Shown here: piece after piece, positions 1 through 12,499 of the stretch | How positions within the stretch are numbered: the first letter of the stretch is position 1 | Layout: the number at the start of each line of letters is the position of its first letter | DNA from: Rhinopomastus cyanomelas | Taxonomy: Eukaryota; Chordata; Aves; Bucerotiformes; Rhinopomastidae | Direction of reading: 5' to 3' | DNA: 64,000 nt | Assembly: GCA_013400115.1 (NCBI GenBank) | Contig: VXBP01010342.1 | Span: 79,232 to 143,231, forward strand | The notes under the pieces: generated by a model | Told to the model about the DNA's origin: nothing | The model's input: the letters and a program-made list of their open reading frames with translations, nothing else | Database searches by the model: none | Position numbers and translations under genes: made by a program

Positions 1-3000
1 CAATAACTATTATAAATTTGAAATTCATTATCCATAAATATCCTGGAACATTTGCTTAAAATTTTGGCACAAGCTGCTGATAGCAGATTCTGGTATTAGA
101 ATGGCCATGGAATGCAGGTACAGAAGGCCTGAAAAAAAGCCTTCAAGGGATTTGGAGAAATCATTGGGGGATCTTTTTGTTTTTACAGTATTGGTCTGTT
201 AGCCTTCATATGTGGAAAAATTGTCTCCCCTTTCTTGGTAGGAAAGGTTTCACATCACATAGGCAAAAGCCAACCGGAAGGATGTCAGAAATTCACATGA
301 CTCATGGAACATCAGTGACATCACATGTGAATATGCACCCACCCGTGTGGGACATTGAAGGGAGAGCAGCAGCTGTCATGCTGTCGTGAGACACCCACAC
401 CACCACTGCTTCTGCAAATTAACCCTCCGTTATCTAGCTCTTGCTGTATCCTGATGGATGCTTGTGTAAGTTTCAGCCCATTTTCTCAGCCTCCTCTCCC
501 TTCTCCTTAGTCTTCAGACTCTAAAAGGGGTAGATTGCAGTGAAGAGCTCCCTGTAATCTCTGTTTAACCATTTCCATATGACAACTGCTTTGGATGCTT
601 GCAGCCTGATGAAAAGGCCAGAAGCCCTAGCTCTACTAGGGGGGTGTCCCCTGAGAAACATATGTAAACAAAGCCCAGCTCTGTAGCCTTTTGCTCTTCA
701 CTCTCTTTTCCCATTCTTGCTTGGATCTCAGGTGGAATTACAGGGATTAAAGCTGAGCGTAAATGAGGCGAGTGTGTAAAATGACTCCTTTCTGAATCAA
801 ACGGCATGTTCCGTGCTGAGGAAATGAGATGCCCATTTAAATCTCATCCATCCACCGCCTGTGGCCACCACCATGTACCTGCCTACTTAGCCCAAGGGTT
901 AATTAATTGAGGCTTCAATGCACTATTGCAAGAGCATTATTGCATTTGATACTCTACATCTGTGATTTAAAACTCTTTCAGTCCCTTGTCAGCAAGGGAG
1001 GGTTTTAACTAGGAAATTAGCATTCAGATAAGGGTATGCTCTATTTGCTTCTGAAAGGAAGGAAATATTAAGGATGCTGGTGCACAAACCAAGCTGTAAT
1101 ATCCTGTCCCATCCTAAAAAGGACTCTTGGGCCTCACTTCCCAAGGGGACTGTTTCTACAAGGGGAACGGGATGTAGAAAAAGGAATTACAATCTTCCGT
1201 GGAAATGCTGTGTGGTAGAAGTCAGACAACAAAGTGTGTTTTATTATTCAGAAACTTGGTTTTATTTCTGATGATTATAAGTTTCCTGTATTGACACCTG
1301 GCTCATTTTAAACACACAATCACTCAGCCAGGTCATTGCCATGCTATATTTCACAATTGTCATGGGCTTCAAATATTAATACTACTCTCAATCTAGTTAT
1401 GAAGATGTTAATAATCACTTTTATTTTCTCTGGATAAGCAGAAAAATATTTGTTACGCACACTCACATGATAATCAGTTGAATGTGTGTGTAATCCCCCA
1501 TCACTGAAATGAAACACGCATTTTCCAGCAATAAAACACAATAGTTTGGGATACAAAGTAACAAAAGAAGTGTCCAACCGAAACAGCAGGAAGAATTAAA
1601 GGTAGAAAACATGTAATTTCCGCAACCTTAGGTCTAGCTACCAAACCCTGAAACGGAGAGAAAAGTAGAGGCTACATGTGAGCTATGCCAATTCACATAG
1701 TGGGTCACCTAGCTTGTAGATTTGTCCCTTTGTGATCCTTAGTGAGCTAGGGATCAAAAACCATGCCAGGATCACTACATGCTCTTACTCTGCTTCTCCA
1801 GTCCAGAGCTAAAAACCTGTGACTGGGTTTGGCCAAGTGGACGCCCTGCAATGGGATGGGCAACCACAATGACCCGCTCCAGCACAGGGTACGTAAGCAC
1901 TGTGCCTTGGACAGACAGCACTGTCCACATGGCTCAGTAGGGTGTCTCACCAGATAACTGCTGCTGTTGCAACTTTGAAGAGTGCGCTCCCTGTCTTTGT
2001 CAGATAATTGGGTTGGAAACGCAAAGCACAACCATGCTGTCCTCATCCACCCTCCTTACGGAACCGGTGTGGCCATACACAGTTCAGTCTGTCTGTACTG
2101 GCCATCACTGGAGCAGGGCCACCCCGGGACAAAACACAGCAGCTTTGTATCTGACCACAGCAATGGCTGCACAGCTGCCTAAAACAGGAAGTGCAGATTA
2201 ACTTGTCCAGTTGAAACTACAGAGGGAATTTAGGAAGACAGAATGCAATCAGCCAGGACACTGAGGTTAACACAGTTAATCTTGTGGAAAGTGCAATGGG
2301 ACCTTTAATAACTGCAACTGGTCAAGGCCTCAGTTTTATGTCTCATCCCATAGATGGCACTTCCCAGTAAGCAGTGGGGCTTTTGTGGCTGGACAAGGGG
2401 AATACTGGCTACTGCCACAACACTGTTAAATCCCTCAAAGCCTGGGCTTATGTGGAAAAATTCACCAGCACCATGGGTCATCTGAAAAATTAGAGTGCTA
2501 GGTTTTTTTCTGCTTTCCATTAATGGATGTTTTTTAGTTCCTTAGGACAGTCCCTGCGTATCAGTTATGCAGTCTGACCTTGGCAAGCACACTTAATCTG
2601 GGGGATGACCAAGCACCTATCGCTGAAGGCTAATTCTTTATCCTACTAGGTATGGGGATGGCAGTAACTGGTGCTCTTTTTGACCACGTCATTTTTGTTT
2701 GGGCTTCCTTACAGACAGCTCTTGAGTACTTTGCAGGGCTAACTGCCATTGGCTTAGAAAGCTTGCTAGATGTCTGCATGAAGGTTTTTATCCGTTTTAC
2801 TATTAATCTTTGAACTACAGAGCTTAATCAGGCATTATGAAGTCCAGTATGGTATTTTAACAACACATTGAGATTGCTATATGGAGTTCAGGTTTATGGA
2901 CAATGACCCAGGATTTTATTTAACAGGAGACAATCCATCCACTGTAAATCAAGTATCTCTAAGCCAGCCTCAGAACAGTGGTGGGCATAAATCAATGTGT

Positions 3001-6000
3001 AGGCAAGTAGGCCACATTTAGTTTTAAAAGATGTATGTCTGTTCTGTGTCTCTCTTTGGTACATGGGGCACCTACCACAAGCAGAATTTCAAGTATATGA
3101 GTCTCTCAGATTAATCACTGTGTTCCTGGACTAGTTCTTCAAAGTAGGACTGCCTTTTAAGCTCCATAAATACATGCATATCTTCTGATATCCAGTGGTC
3201 TTTTGCAGCATTGCTGAGGGCAAATACACAAAAGCTTTAATGTGAGGAATATTGCAGAAGGCTTAAAACCAATAGGAACATTGCACACAGAATCCTCTCA
3301 GATGCAGAGAAGACACATAATGCTTGAAAAACAGAAGTGAGATGATAAAAAATGATGATTTAAGGACTGGTCCAACAAGGACTTCAATACTCTCCCAATT
3401 CCAAGTGAAAAAGAGAGAAAATTGAAGTAGTCCAGCATGCTGTACTATTAGGTCCTTACATATGGTGTAATTAACATAGAAGAAACTGATAAGATATTAC
3501 AAGATGAAGATACACATCCTGGGACTTTACCAAGCTTGGAGCACTGTGGAAAGTATCTAATACTCCAGTGATTAAATGGATTCATGAGAGCCACACCCCC
3601 AAAGTTGCCTTTTTAGCAAGTGTAATAGGACTTTTTCAGATTCATAAAGTATCTTGATAACTGGAAAGTGCCAGTTAATGGTACAATGTTCCAACTATGA
3701 ATTTTACAAAGATTAATCTACCCCTTTAGGATCCAAAGGAGCCAATCAAAGGCCGCCCAGTCTTCAATGTTTTACAGTCTCTGTGGGCACAAAGCTCAGC
3801 TGAAACTACCGTTCAACATCCTAAGCTGTCATCTTCATCTTCTTCTAACATAAAAATACATATTTTTCCCCATAATAAAAAAATTTTATAATAGTAATAA
3901 AGTAACTCTAGAGAACATGGTTGTCTTGAGATAGCTTAACTGTGTGTGGTACCTCATAACACCCTGGGGACCCAGCCACCTCATAATATTCTCTTTCTTT
4001 ACCATGCCTTGCTTAATTAAGGAGGGAAGCCAAAAGGTCAATGTAGGATAAAAATGTAAATCTCTGCGTTTTCATCTGGACCCTAACTCCATATCATAAA
4101 ACATATATACTGTGCTCATCACAAAGTTTAGTACATTAGCAGATAGAAAGTGGAATATGCTTTATGAGCTCAAAATTTTAATGTTTTAGTGAGACAACAA
4201 ATAAAAGCTTTAGATTCTCATGTATAAAATTATGCCTTTCTCCTCCAAAGGATAATTACTAAGTTGTTAATTTATTCCCAATGTAAGGAGCCTTCTTTAG
4301 CCTTGTTACTCTCTTATAGATATGATACATAAGAGAAATATGACAGTTTTAGAGTATTTGGGTGCACCTAACTTTTTTTCCTACTTACTCTGAATACTAT
4401 GTGTTCTTCTCTGGAAAGACAGACAATATGGCACTACAGTTGTCTCATTGTTATATTTAGTCTCAAATAACGACATTTGATATACACTTAAACTAAAGCC
4501 TTGGCTCCTAACCAGTTTTTATCGTAAGTGATGGGTGTAGAACAATAAATGTTTACTTAGAGTTGAGGAGCTGAGCATTCAGATTCCATTCAGATTTCAT
4601 TCACGGTTTCAACAGTCACTCTAGCGGTGTGATTTTGTCAGGGAACAAATTACATGTTTTCTCACTCCTCTGATGCCATGTAAGTAAGCAGACATGTCCT
4701 GATTATCATATGATCAGTTGATCTGGATGTAGATCAGATGGACAGTGTAAGAAATACAGTGATTTTTCTGCTCAGTTGAAATGAGGCTCTTAATCTTCCT
4801 TCTCCTTTAGAACAGCACGCTATTCTAACAAGGCTTATTTACCTTCAAAATCATTTACGTGCTTTCTTAGCTAGATATTCAGTTGTGAAATATTTGCTAT
4901 TTTAATCTTTTCTGCTGAACCATTGCTATCAGTGGCACACTTACAAATCTGCACCAGGACCCAGAAAAATTTATTTAGTACACTGAAGTATGTACAATGG
5001 TGGCTGCTTCATGGAATGGCTCTAAAATAAAAAAGTGTACTTCCCTTCTCGTTCCATTCCCTCTTAGGGACCAAACAGCTACCTTTAGGGTTTTTATATG
5101 GATTATCCTGACAGCCAAAGTTAAGTGAATGTAGCACCCTGTCTGGACGTTTATATGCTTGTTTCATCTGTTATTCAGGTACATCATTTATGTAACATTT
5201 TCCATAGCAAGATGTGGTTGGGTTGTGGTTGGATGGCTGGATTTCAGCACAGGACAAATTGTTCCAGAAGTTGGCAAGAAACTATCCCACAAAGTCTTTT
5301 CCTGTTATTTTATAGTAATCTCTTGTTTCTTGAAAAACCAAATCAAATCAGTAGAACTGTAAAGCAAAGCAAAGCAGAAAGAAATGAAAGAAAACCCCAT
5401 ATGCCAGCACCAACATACCTCCTCCCAGACTCTTTTTTCAGGTGCTCAGCAAATCAAATGTAATGAAGAGATCAAAAGGCAGGAGAAGTTATCCTTTGCA
5501 CATTTTGCTAACCTATACAAGATCAAGAAGGCCTGAAGCATTAGGACTTGTTAGTCTGGTGCTATCAGGGTTGTGACAGAGCTTCCTCTAAGGGTGGATT
5601 TCACTTTTTGATACGTGTTCAGGTGATGGTCTGTCTGTGCTTCAAGCCTGCTATACTGTACCTCAAGAAAAGAAAAACAGAGTAGTAACAAAACTCCAAA
5701 GAGTTCCTAAGGATTCAGTGCATCTCCAAAACAGATGACACGCTAGCATGGTTGTGTTTGTTCCCTCAAAGGATCCACCTTGGAACTCACACCATTATTT
5801 TCACAAACCAAAGGATAAAGCCTATGAGATGGTTACTGCACTGTGGCAAGTCATTTCCCTACCTCTTGGTCAACAGTGGCTTGTTAAACATTGTTTCCCA
5901 GAAGTTAATTACTCTTAGATGTGGTTGGGAAATTAGGATTCCAGCTGCATTTCATGGGCAATGGGAACAGTGTCTCCTGGCTAATTAAAATCCTTCTTTG

Positions 6001-8499
6001 TAATGCAGAGCACAAGAAGCAAATAGGCCTCTGATTTGATTTGAAGGCCACTGCTTTCGTGTATGAGGATCTAATAGAGAGCTGTTGTGTGTTCAGTAGC
6101 ATATGCATCAGATACAGGAGAAAAATCCGTGTAAAAGTTGCTTAAATTAAATATATGCACTCTGAGGTACCTACATGTTTGGGAACAAAGAGCTGAAATA
6201 AAGGGAAAATATCCTATTAAACCCCATTTACGAGCTGCTTTAGCGTTTGTGAAGTGTAGGGTCTCATTAAAGCCACCATTCCTGGAATCTAGGCAAAACG
6301 CTTTGCACAATTCAATTGTTGTTTCTACAACTAATTATTTTGTTTTCTAATAAATGCCCTGTGCCACGAGCAAAGAGCAGATTTTTTTTTCTTTTTTGCT
6401 TTCATTTAGAGCAGCCTCAAACGCTTACAATAAAGGTGAGTGCATTTTACTGTTCAGCTTCGGCTAATTTTTTTCTATAACAAAATCAATTAGACTGGTG
6501 TAGTCCCATTTTTCCCCCACTCATTTCCAGCTGCTAAACTTGAATCTCTCTCAAAAGTACTTTCTCCCTTAGCCACAATATTTTTTTAATGTCTTAATAA
6601 ATTGCTTGTTGTTTGGTTTAAATAGAAGAGAAGAGAAAGCAACCAAACAGGCAGCTTCAGAACAAAAATTGGAACATGAAGAGACACTTCAAGCCTTTGC
6701 TTTTCTACTGATGAGGCATTCCCTATTTATGAAAAATAAATTAATTCCCTGCTTATGTCTGCTGTTTTCCTAGTTATATGTATTTTCACCATTAATTAAT
6801 GGAGAGATGAGAGACTGCAGCACAACAAGCCTTAACCAATATGAATGGAGGCTTGGCCTGACTGAATAGCTTTTCTCCTTCAAGCATTGTTTTAGGTGGT
6901 GGCCGCATCAAGGAAAAGACTCTCTCTCCCGTTTTGTGATGCATCCTGAGCAGCCACTAAAGACTCAGCCATGCATCTGAATAAAGGGTAGAAATATTAC
7001 CAACGTGAAATCATTAGCAGGGCAGAGAAAGTTCTGCGGGGAGAAAAGGTAACAAAGTGCCTTTTTGCTTATTTTAAAGGAAAAATTTCTCTATGGAGAC
7101 GGCGGGAGTGAGGCAAGTCCTTTCTAGCTGCCCAGCTCCAACAAGCATTTACTGCAGATGGTTATGTTCAATACTGGCCTGGATTATGAATTGCCTCACA
7201 TGTCCTTCTCTGTAGGGCTTTTGTCTGGTTTAGATATTCATTTCTTATTAAAAAACAAGCGGCAAGAACTTGACTTATATTAAAAATGCAAGGGAGCAGG
7301 GAGAGAAAGTAACTAGGCTTTAACATCCACGTGCATGTTGCATACTATTTACTTGTTAAAGCGTTAAGCTAGTTTTGTTAGATACCAAATAAGCTTCATC
7401 CCTCTGGTTAGGTTCTAGACAAAAGGTGTAAGAAGCTATAGCGTTTTGAAATTTTCTGAGAAACCAGAGAGCAGTAACTGGAGAGGCAAAAATCCTCCTT
7501 ACTGCTACACCTCGTGTTCTCCCTGCTAAAAACCAGTTGGTTTTTGAACACCAGTCTACGTGACAAGGGCTATCTAAAACAGAACTGGAACCTTTAGGAA
7601 TGACAACAGCATGTCTAAAAAACTAATATGAACAATTGTAAGAACATACTCGATCACTAGAACAAAGCTAGTTGCAAGTTGCTAAAGAAAGTTCCTCAAA
7701 AATATGGGATTATTTTGATCCACACAAGCCTGCTGTGGATCTATGTAATAAAGCTAAGTTGTGTGTATTCGTAGTGAGAAGATGACCCAATTAGAGGCTG
7801 ACTAATTTGTGATATAACTAATAACAGGTCAAAGCAAGGTTATTGCAGGAAATGGACTTGACTTTGCAAAGAACACTGGATATTTGCAGGGCTAGTGACA
7901 ACAACTTTTCAAATTAAAGTGTTAGTAAGCAGTGAAAGAACAGAAGGGCATCTCATTAAAAATAAGTATCAGGGCATACAGGCAGAACACTAGACTACAG
8001 AAAACAGTCAGTGAAACCAAAACAACATAATGAGGAGCACAGTGTTACATGTGTGATCTGAAAGGAATCGTATGGCTAGTTTGCATTCAAAAGTGTACGT
8101 TCCTTAAAGAAAGGAAGATGTTCTCACACACTTTTAGTATTTAAAAATGCAAAACATGCTGCAGAAGTAGGCCAAAATTATGTCTCTCTTATTCACAAAA
8201 CTTTCAGAGTTTTTGAATGATATGAGACATAGTAGTCTCATATCATAGTAAGTCATCTGCAGCACAACAAGAACAATTGCCCTTGGTGGGCTTTCAGAAC
8301 AGTCCTCCTCATGACAAGAAAAAAGCTAAGGTTGGTGTGCTTTTCTTTGTTGTCAAGAAAAGTGAACAGCAGAGCATCTCCAAAGGTCATATAGACAAAG
8401 TTGTGGGTGCGTCAAAGTTCTCCCTATCAGCTCTCTCCTGCCACGAGAAATGTATGTCCACTAAAAAGGAACTCCGCCTTCTAACAGAATCAGTCTTCC
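1..8499. other. Intergenic, unique AT-rich sequence
   Basis: No supportable gene was seen. Open frames are at most about 110 codons, overlap on both strands and show no recognisable domain. No CR1 or LTR was recognised here. Parts of 5.88-7.15 kb and 1.32-1.58 kb are complex, non-repetitive and contain TAATTA-type homeodomain core motifs, so they may be regulatory. Confidence 0.6.
8217..8246. repeat. Perfect 12-bp inverted repeat with 6-nt loop
   Basis: Arms atgatatgagac (8217-8228) and gtctcatatcat (8235-8246) are exact reverse complements around atagta. Confidence 0.9.
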
Positions 8500-8661
8500 A
8501 TCAGGCTGCTCAGGGAGATGGAAGACTCACTGTCCCTGGAGTTATTCAAAAAACCTGTAAAAGCAGCACTAGGAAACATGGTTTGCTTGGCATGGTGTTA
8601 TTGGCTTGATGGTTGAACTTGATGATCTTAGAGATCTCTTCCAACCTTAATGATTCTATGA
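8500..8661 (+). mobile_element. CR1 LINE 3' fragment
   Basis: The segment matches the 3' end of a CR1 element: 'caggctgctcagggagatgg', 'ccctggagttattcaaaaaa', then 'gttgaacttgatgatcttag' and 'cttccaaccttaatgattct' before the tail. It is 5'-truncated, as is normal for CR1. The 5' edge is approximate. The 3' tail abuts the LTR that follows. Confidence 0.85.
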
Positions 8662-9330
8662 TGACCATGGTGAGGCAGGCTGTTGCGCCAGCAGCCCATG
8701 GAGGACCCCACTCCAGACAAGGTAGATGTGCTTGAAGGAGGCTGTCACCCCCTGGAAATCCCATACTGGAGCAGGTTTGCTGGCAGGACTTGTGACCCTG
8801 TGGGGAACTCACACTGGAACAGTCCATTCTTGAAGGACTGCACCTTGTAAAAAGGAGCCAAGCTGGAGCAGTGTGTGAGCGCGTCAGTCTCTAGGAAGGG
8901 CTCCTGTCAGAGAATTTCATAGAGCACTGTCTTCAGTCTCTAGGAAGGGGCCCCATGCTGAAGCAGGGTAAGGGCATGAGAAGGAAGAAGCAGCAAAGAA
9001 AAGGTGTAATGAACTGACCACAACTCCTATTTGCTGTCCTCCTTGTGCAGCTTGGAGACCTGGGAATGCAGTTGAGCCCAGGAAGAAGGAAGGGGTGGTG
9101 AGATGGTATTTTAAAATTTAGGTTTTATTTCTCATTGTTCTACTCTGAATCGAACGGTAACTTCACCAAGTCTGTTTTGCCCGTTACAGTAACTGCTGAG
9201 TGATCTCTACGTGTTCTTATACTGACCATGAGTCTTCTCCTGCATTTTCTCTCCTTTGCCAGCTTGAGAACATGACTGATAAAGCTGCTGTGGTGGGCAC
9301 GTGGTGCCCAGTGATAGTGAACCCAACACA
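8662..9330 (+). mobile_element. Degenerate avian endogenous retrovirus LTR (solo-like)
   Basis: The sequence begins tgaccatggtgaggcaggct and ends gaacccaacaca, fitting the TG...CA ends of an LTR. Inside are repeated 'gaccccactccag' and 'ccccatgctgaagcag' motifs, the block 'tgaactgaccacaactcc', and a pyrimidine-rich 'tttatttctcattgttctac' stretch followed by 'agtctgttttgcccgttaca'. From memory this layout resembles an ERV LTR family common in bird genomes. No gag, pol or env sequence adjoins it, so it is a solo or truncated LTR. I did not see a convincing target-site duplication. The exact family needs a repeat-library search. Confidence 0.6.
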
Positions 9331-10479
9331 TAAACCCACTAAATGCAGCTGAAAAGAAGCACACGGCACGCAGCAACTTCCCCATCAAGGCATCTTTTCA
9401 ACAGCACACCATCTCCCTAAGAGGTGGTAACATTCAGTTACCTGCAACCAGAGCTCACAATATGTTTCAGTTCAAATACTGGGAAGCACCACATTTTCAG
9501 TGAGCGGGCTACTGGCAGCATAATGCTGGGAACCACTTTTCTCTTTTCCTTGTGCTCTGCAACTCAGTCAGAGGGGTTGCCTTTGGAAGTGGAGCAATGA
9601 ACTGACACTTCCTCGAAAACTCTGCTTACAGTTCATAGAAGTCCAGAAAGAAAAAAGTGGAAAGAGAAGATGGCTGAATGTGCTCCACCGACAATGAAAA
9701 CTGAAGGCTAGCATGAAGTCTTGGGAAAAATATGCTATTAAAACCAAGATTTAAAGGGACACTGGAACTGCAGGCCTGAATTTTCTGCATGGTTAAAAGA
9801 GGCACTTTGAGAAAGCCAATATAAATAATTTTGCAAACATTTTGAATGGAAAGGGCACAAAAAAGCTGAAGCAATCAAAATGGGTGCCAAGCTGTGAAAA
9901 ACTCTGTTTTACCAATAGGGCCCTGAGAAAGCAAGAAGCCTCAGAGTCATTGTCAAGAGAGATACGATGGAATGTAGAGACACTGAGCTAGGTGTGTGTG
10001 CATTGGAAAAATAAGTGATAGAAACTGCGTTGTACTACTTCTTAGCTGTTCATTAGAAAGCTTTTCCATCTCCCGAGCAGCACAGAGTCATGGCCAGCAG
10101 AACAGGCAAATATTGTGCTACAGAAATTCACCACAGAATTGCTTTGTTCCTCTGAAAAGGCAGAGGCTGACAGCAATTGGTGGTATAAAAATCAATAGCT
10201 GGTGGCTACCACTTAGTAGCAGCTAAGTACTGTAAATTAGGCAACTTAAAATATGTGCAACTCCATGTCTTCATAATTGTGTGTTTGATCACTCCACAGA
10301 ACACAGACAGAGAAAGGTACAAGCTTGGCCATAAGACAGGAGCATGGGAAAGAGCAAAGCAGAAAGCAACTGGACAAAACCAGTTTGTGGTCCCTAGTGA
10401 CTCTGTCCAAGTACATAAACCTAAGAAAGGAATAACTAGAATGAAAGGTCAACTAGCTTTATGGCTTCAAGATTCAACA
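9331..10479. other. Intergenic, no gene seen
   Basis: Unique sequence between the LTR and the next CR1 fragment. Only short unsupported open frames occur on both strands. Confidence 0.5.
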
Positions 10480-10662
10480 GGTTTAGACTCAAGGAAATTC
10501 TTCATGGAGAGAGTGTTCACAGGCACTGGAATGGACTGCCCAGGGTGGTGGTTGAGCCACCACCACCCCGGATGCGTTTAAAAGTTGCTTAGATGGATTA
10601 GGGTCAATTGTTGGACTAGATGATCCCAAGAGTCTTTTCCAACCTGAATGACTCTATGATTC
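10480..10662 (+). mobile_element. CR1 LINE 3' fragment
   Basis: CR1 3' end: 'ggaatggactgcccagggtg' followed by 'tgttggactagatgatccca' and 'ttccaacctgaatgactcta' with a short tgattc tail. The 5' boundary is approximate. The element is diverged, with a duplicated ccaccaccacc patch. Confidence 0.85.
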
Positions 10663-11569
10663 AAAATATTTTTACACGTTCACACAAAAACAATGACTGG
10701 AAATTTTCCTGTCTGTATCCTCAACCAGGATCATTTATACAGTATAAAAGCACTGACTGGTCACTTGATTAACTTGCAATGACTTCTTGTTCGAGAACCA
10801 CAGCAAACCCCTCCAGCCACACTGCTCCACACCTGCAATGTCCCTACTGTGAGATGGCTTTCCGTTGCCTAAACCAAGCCTTGCTATCCAGCTTTCTGTG
10901 TCCTATGGGTGAGGAGAACAAGCTGTTCCCTCATTTTCCCACTTCCTCAAGGGTCTTCCAGGTATTGCAACAGCAGGTCGTATGCTCCTTGACTTCCTTT
11001 GTATTATCCTCCACATAGGGAATGACGCAGACTGTATTACAAAGCTGTACTTTTTTGTACACTTTTTTTGTATGCACAGGCAAAGTGATGCCTTCCTGGG
11101 GCAGTATGGCACGCCACCATGGTAAATTAAAATATTGCCATGTGGACTGCGGAACGCTGCTCTTGCTCATGATGCAGTTTTGCTGGTGCATCTGTAGGCA
11201 CGTGCACGCACAGAGGTCTGCAAATCCAGAACTGCTGCTTTGCTGTCACCCACAGAACTTCTATTGCACAGACAAAGAGAAAATCTACCCTTGACTGGTT
11301 CAACCCCAAAGAAAAGAAATTCTTCACAAATTCTTATCTCCACTGAATGCATGTAAGAGGTCAGTAGCAAAGCACAATATGGATGTCCCTGGCAAGTCAA
11401 GATGACACAAAAGGAACAACCATGACCTCATCTCAAGCAGATAAAGTCTGCTTTAGATTATGATATTACTGACCAAGCTTGCAGTGAAATGTCTTTTCCT
11501 TCCTGTAAGCCTTTGGATATAGATATGATGCAGGCTTTCCACTTGTCTCAGCTTTTAAGGTGTCCAGCT
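10663..11569. other. Intergenic, no gene seen
   Basis: Unique sequence. Several overlapping open frames of 60-90 codons on both strands (10.78-11.40 kb) have no recognisable domain and look like chance frames in a locally less AT-rich patch. Confidence 0.5.
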
Positions 11570-12002
11570 AGAAGTCCAGTGCAGAGCAATAAAAATGGTA
11601 AGGAAGAACACTTCCCTTAAGAGGACAGGCTGAGGGAGCTGGGTCTCTTTATCTTGGAGGACACTGAGGGGTGACCTTATTAATGTCTATAAATATGTGA
11701 AGGGTAGGTGTCAGGAGGATAGAGCCAGGCTCTTCTCAAAGTAATCTAGTGATAGGATGAGGGGCAAGGGGTGTAAACTGCAGCATAGGAGGTTCCACAT
11801 CAAGATGATAAGGAACTTCTTCACATTGAGGGTGATGGAGCACTGAAATGGGCTGCCCAGGGGGGTTCTGGAATCTCCTTCTCTGGGGATGTTTAAAACC
11901 CAGCTGTGTGACTTGGTGTAGGTGATCCTGCTGTGCCAGGGGGATTGGACTAGATGATCTTTTGAGGTCCCTTCCAATGCCTGATATCCTGTGATTCTGT
12001 GA
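11570..12002 (+). mobile_element. CR1 LINE 3' fragment, ~430 bp
   Basis: Contains the CR1 landmarks in order: 'gggagctgggtctctttatc', 'ctgaggggtgaccttattaa', 'gagggtgatggagcactgaa', 'gggctgcccag' and 'tggactagatgatcttttga', ending in a 'gtgattctgtgag' tail. It represents the non-coding 3' part plus the very end of ORF2. Confidence 0.93.
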
Positions 12003-12499
12003 GATGGTCTAGGGATTTGCTTCTCAGAGGAATATGAACGGAACTGAGAAAAATCAGGTGCTGTCTATAGTGTGCATCTGATGCAATTGATATTACTCAT
12101 TACTTCTGGAAATGTACATCATAAACTTTTTCTACATAAATGTCTCCAAGTATGGGAGCTTAGTTTTAAAAGCAGAACGATGGCTGACTTCACCAGATTT
12201 TAATATCACTGTGGTCACTGATACACACACTGTGCATGGTGCTGTTACAGGACGGTTTCCACATGAAATACGCTTACGATGACGCTGAGGACACTGACAC
12301 TTTGCCTTCTGAAACACCATGTTTCATCTAGCAGTTCTGAAAACTTTCAGCTTTTTCTAAGTGAGTCTCTTGCTCTCTGTTTTGGTTTGGATGCTGCTTG
12401 TGGCTATGACCCAGAAAGAACGTAGCTCATTTGCCATAGTATCACAGTTGGCTTTAATTTTTTGAGCTATCAGCATAGAATAAAATGGAACACAGCCCA

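Noticed and set aside
8277..8609. 110-codon open frame
   Set aside because: Its second half runs into the CR1 3' fragment and the first half has no recognisable similarity.
10779..11400. Cluster of overlapping open frames on both strands
   Set aside because: They overlap one another in several frames, which points to a locally low stop-codon density rather than genes.
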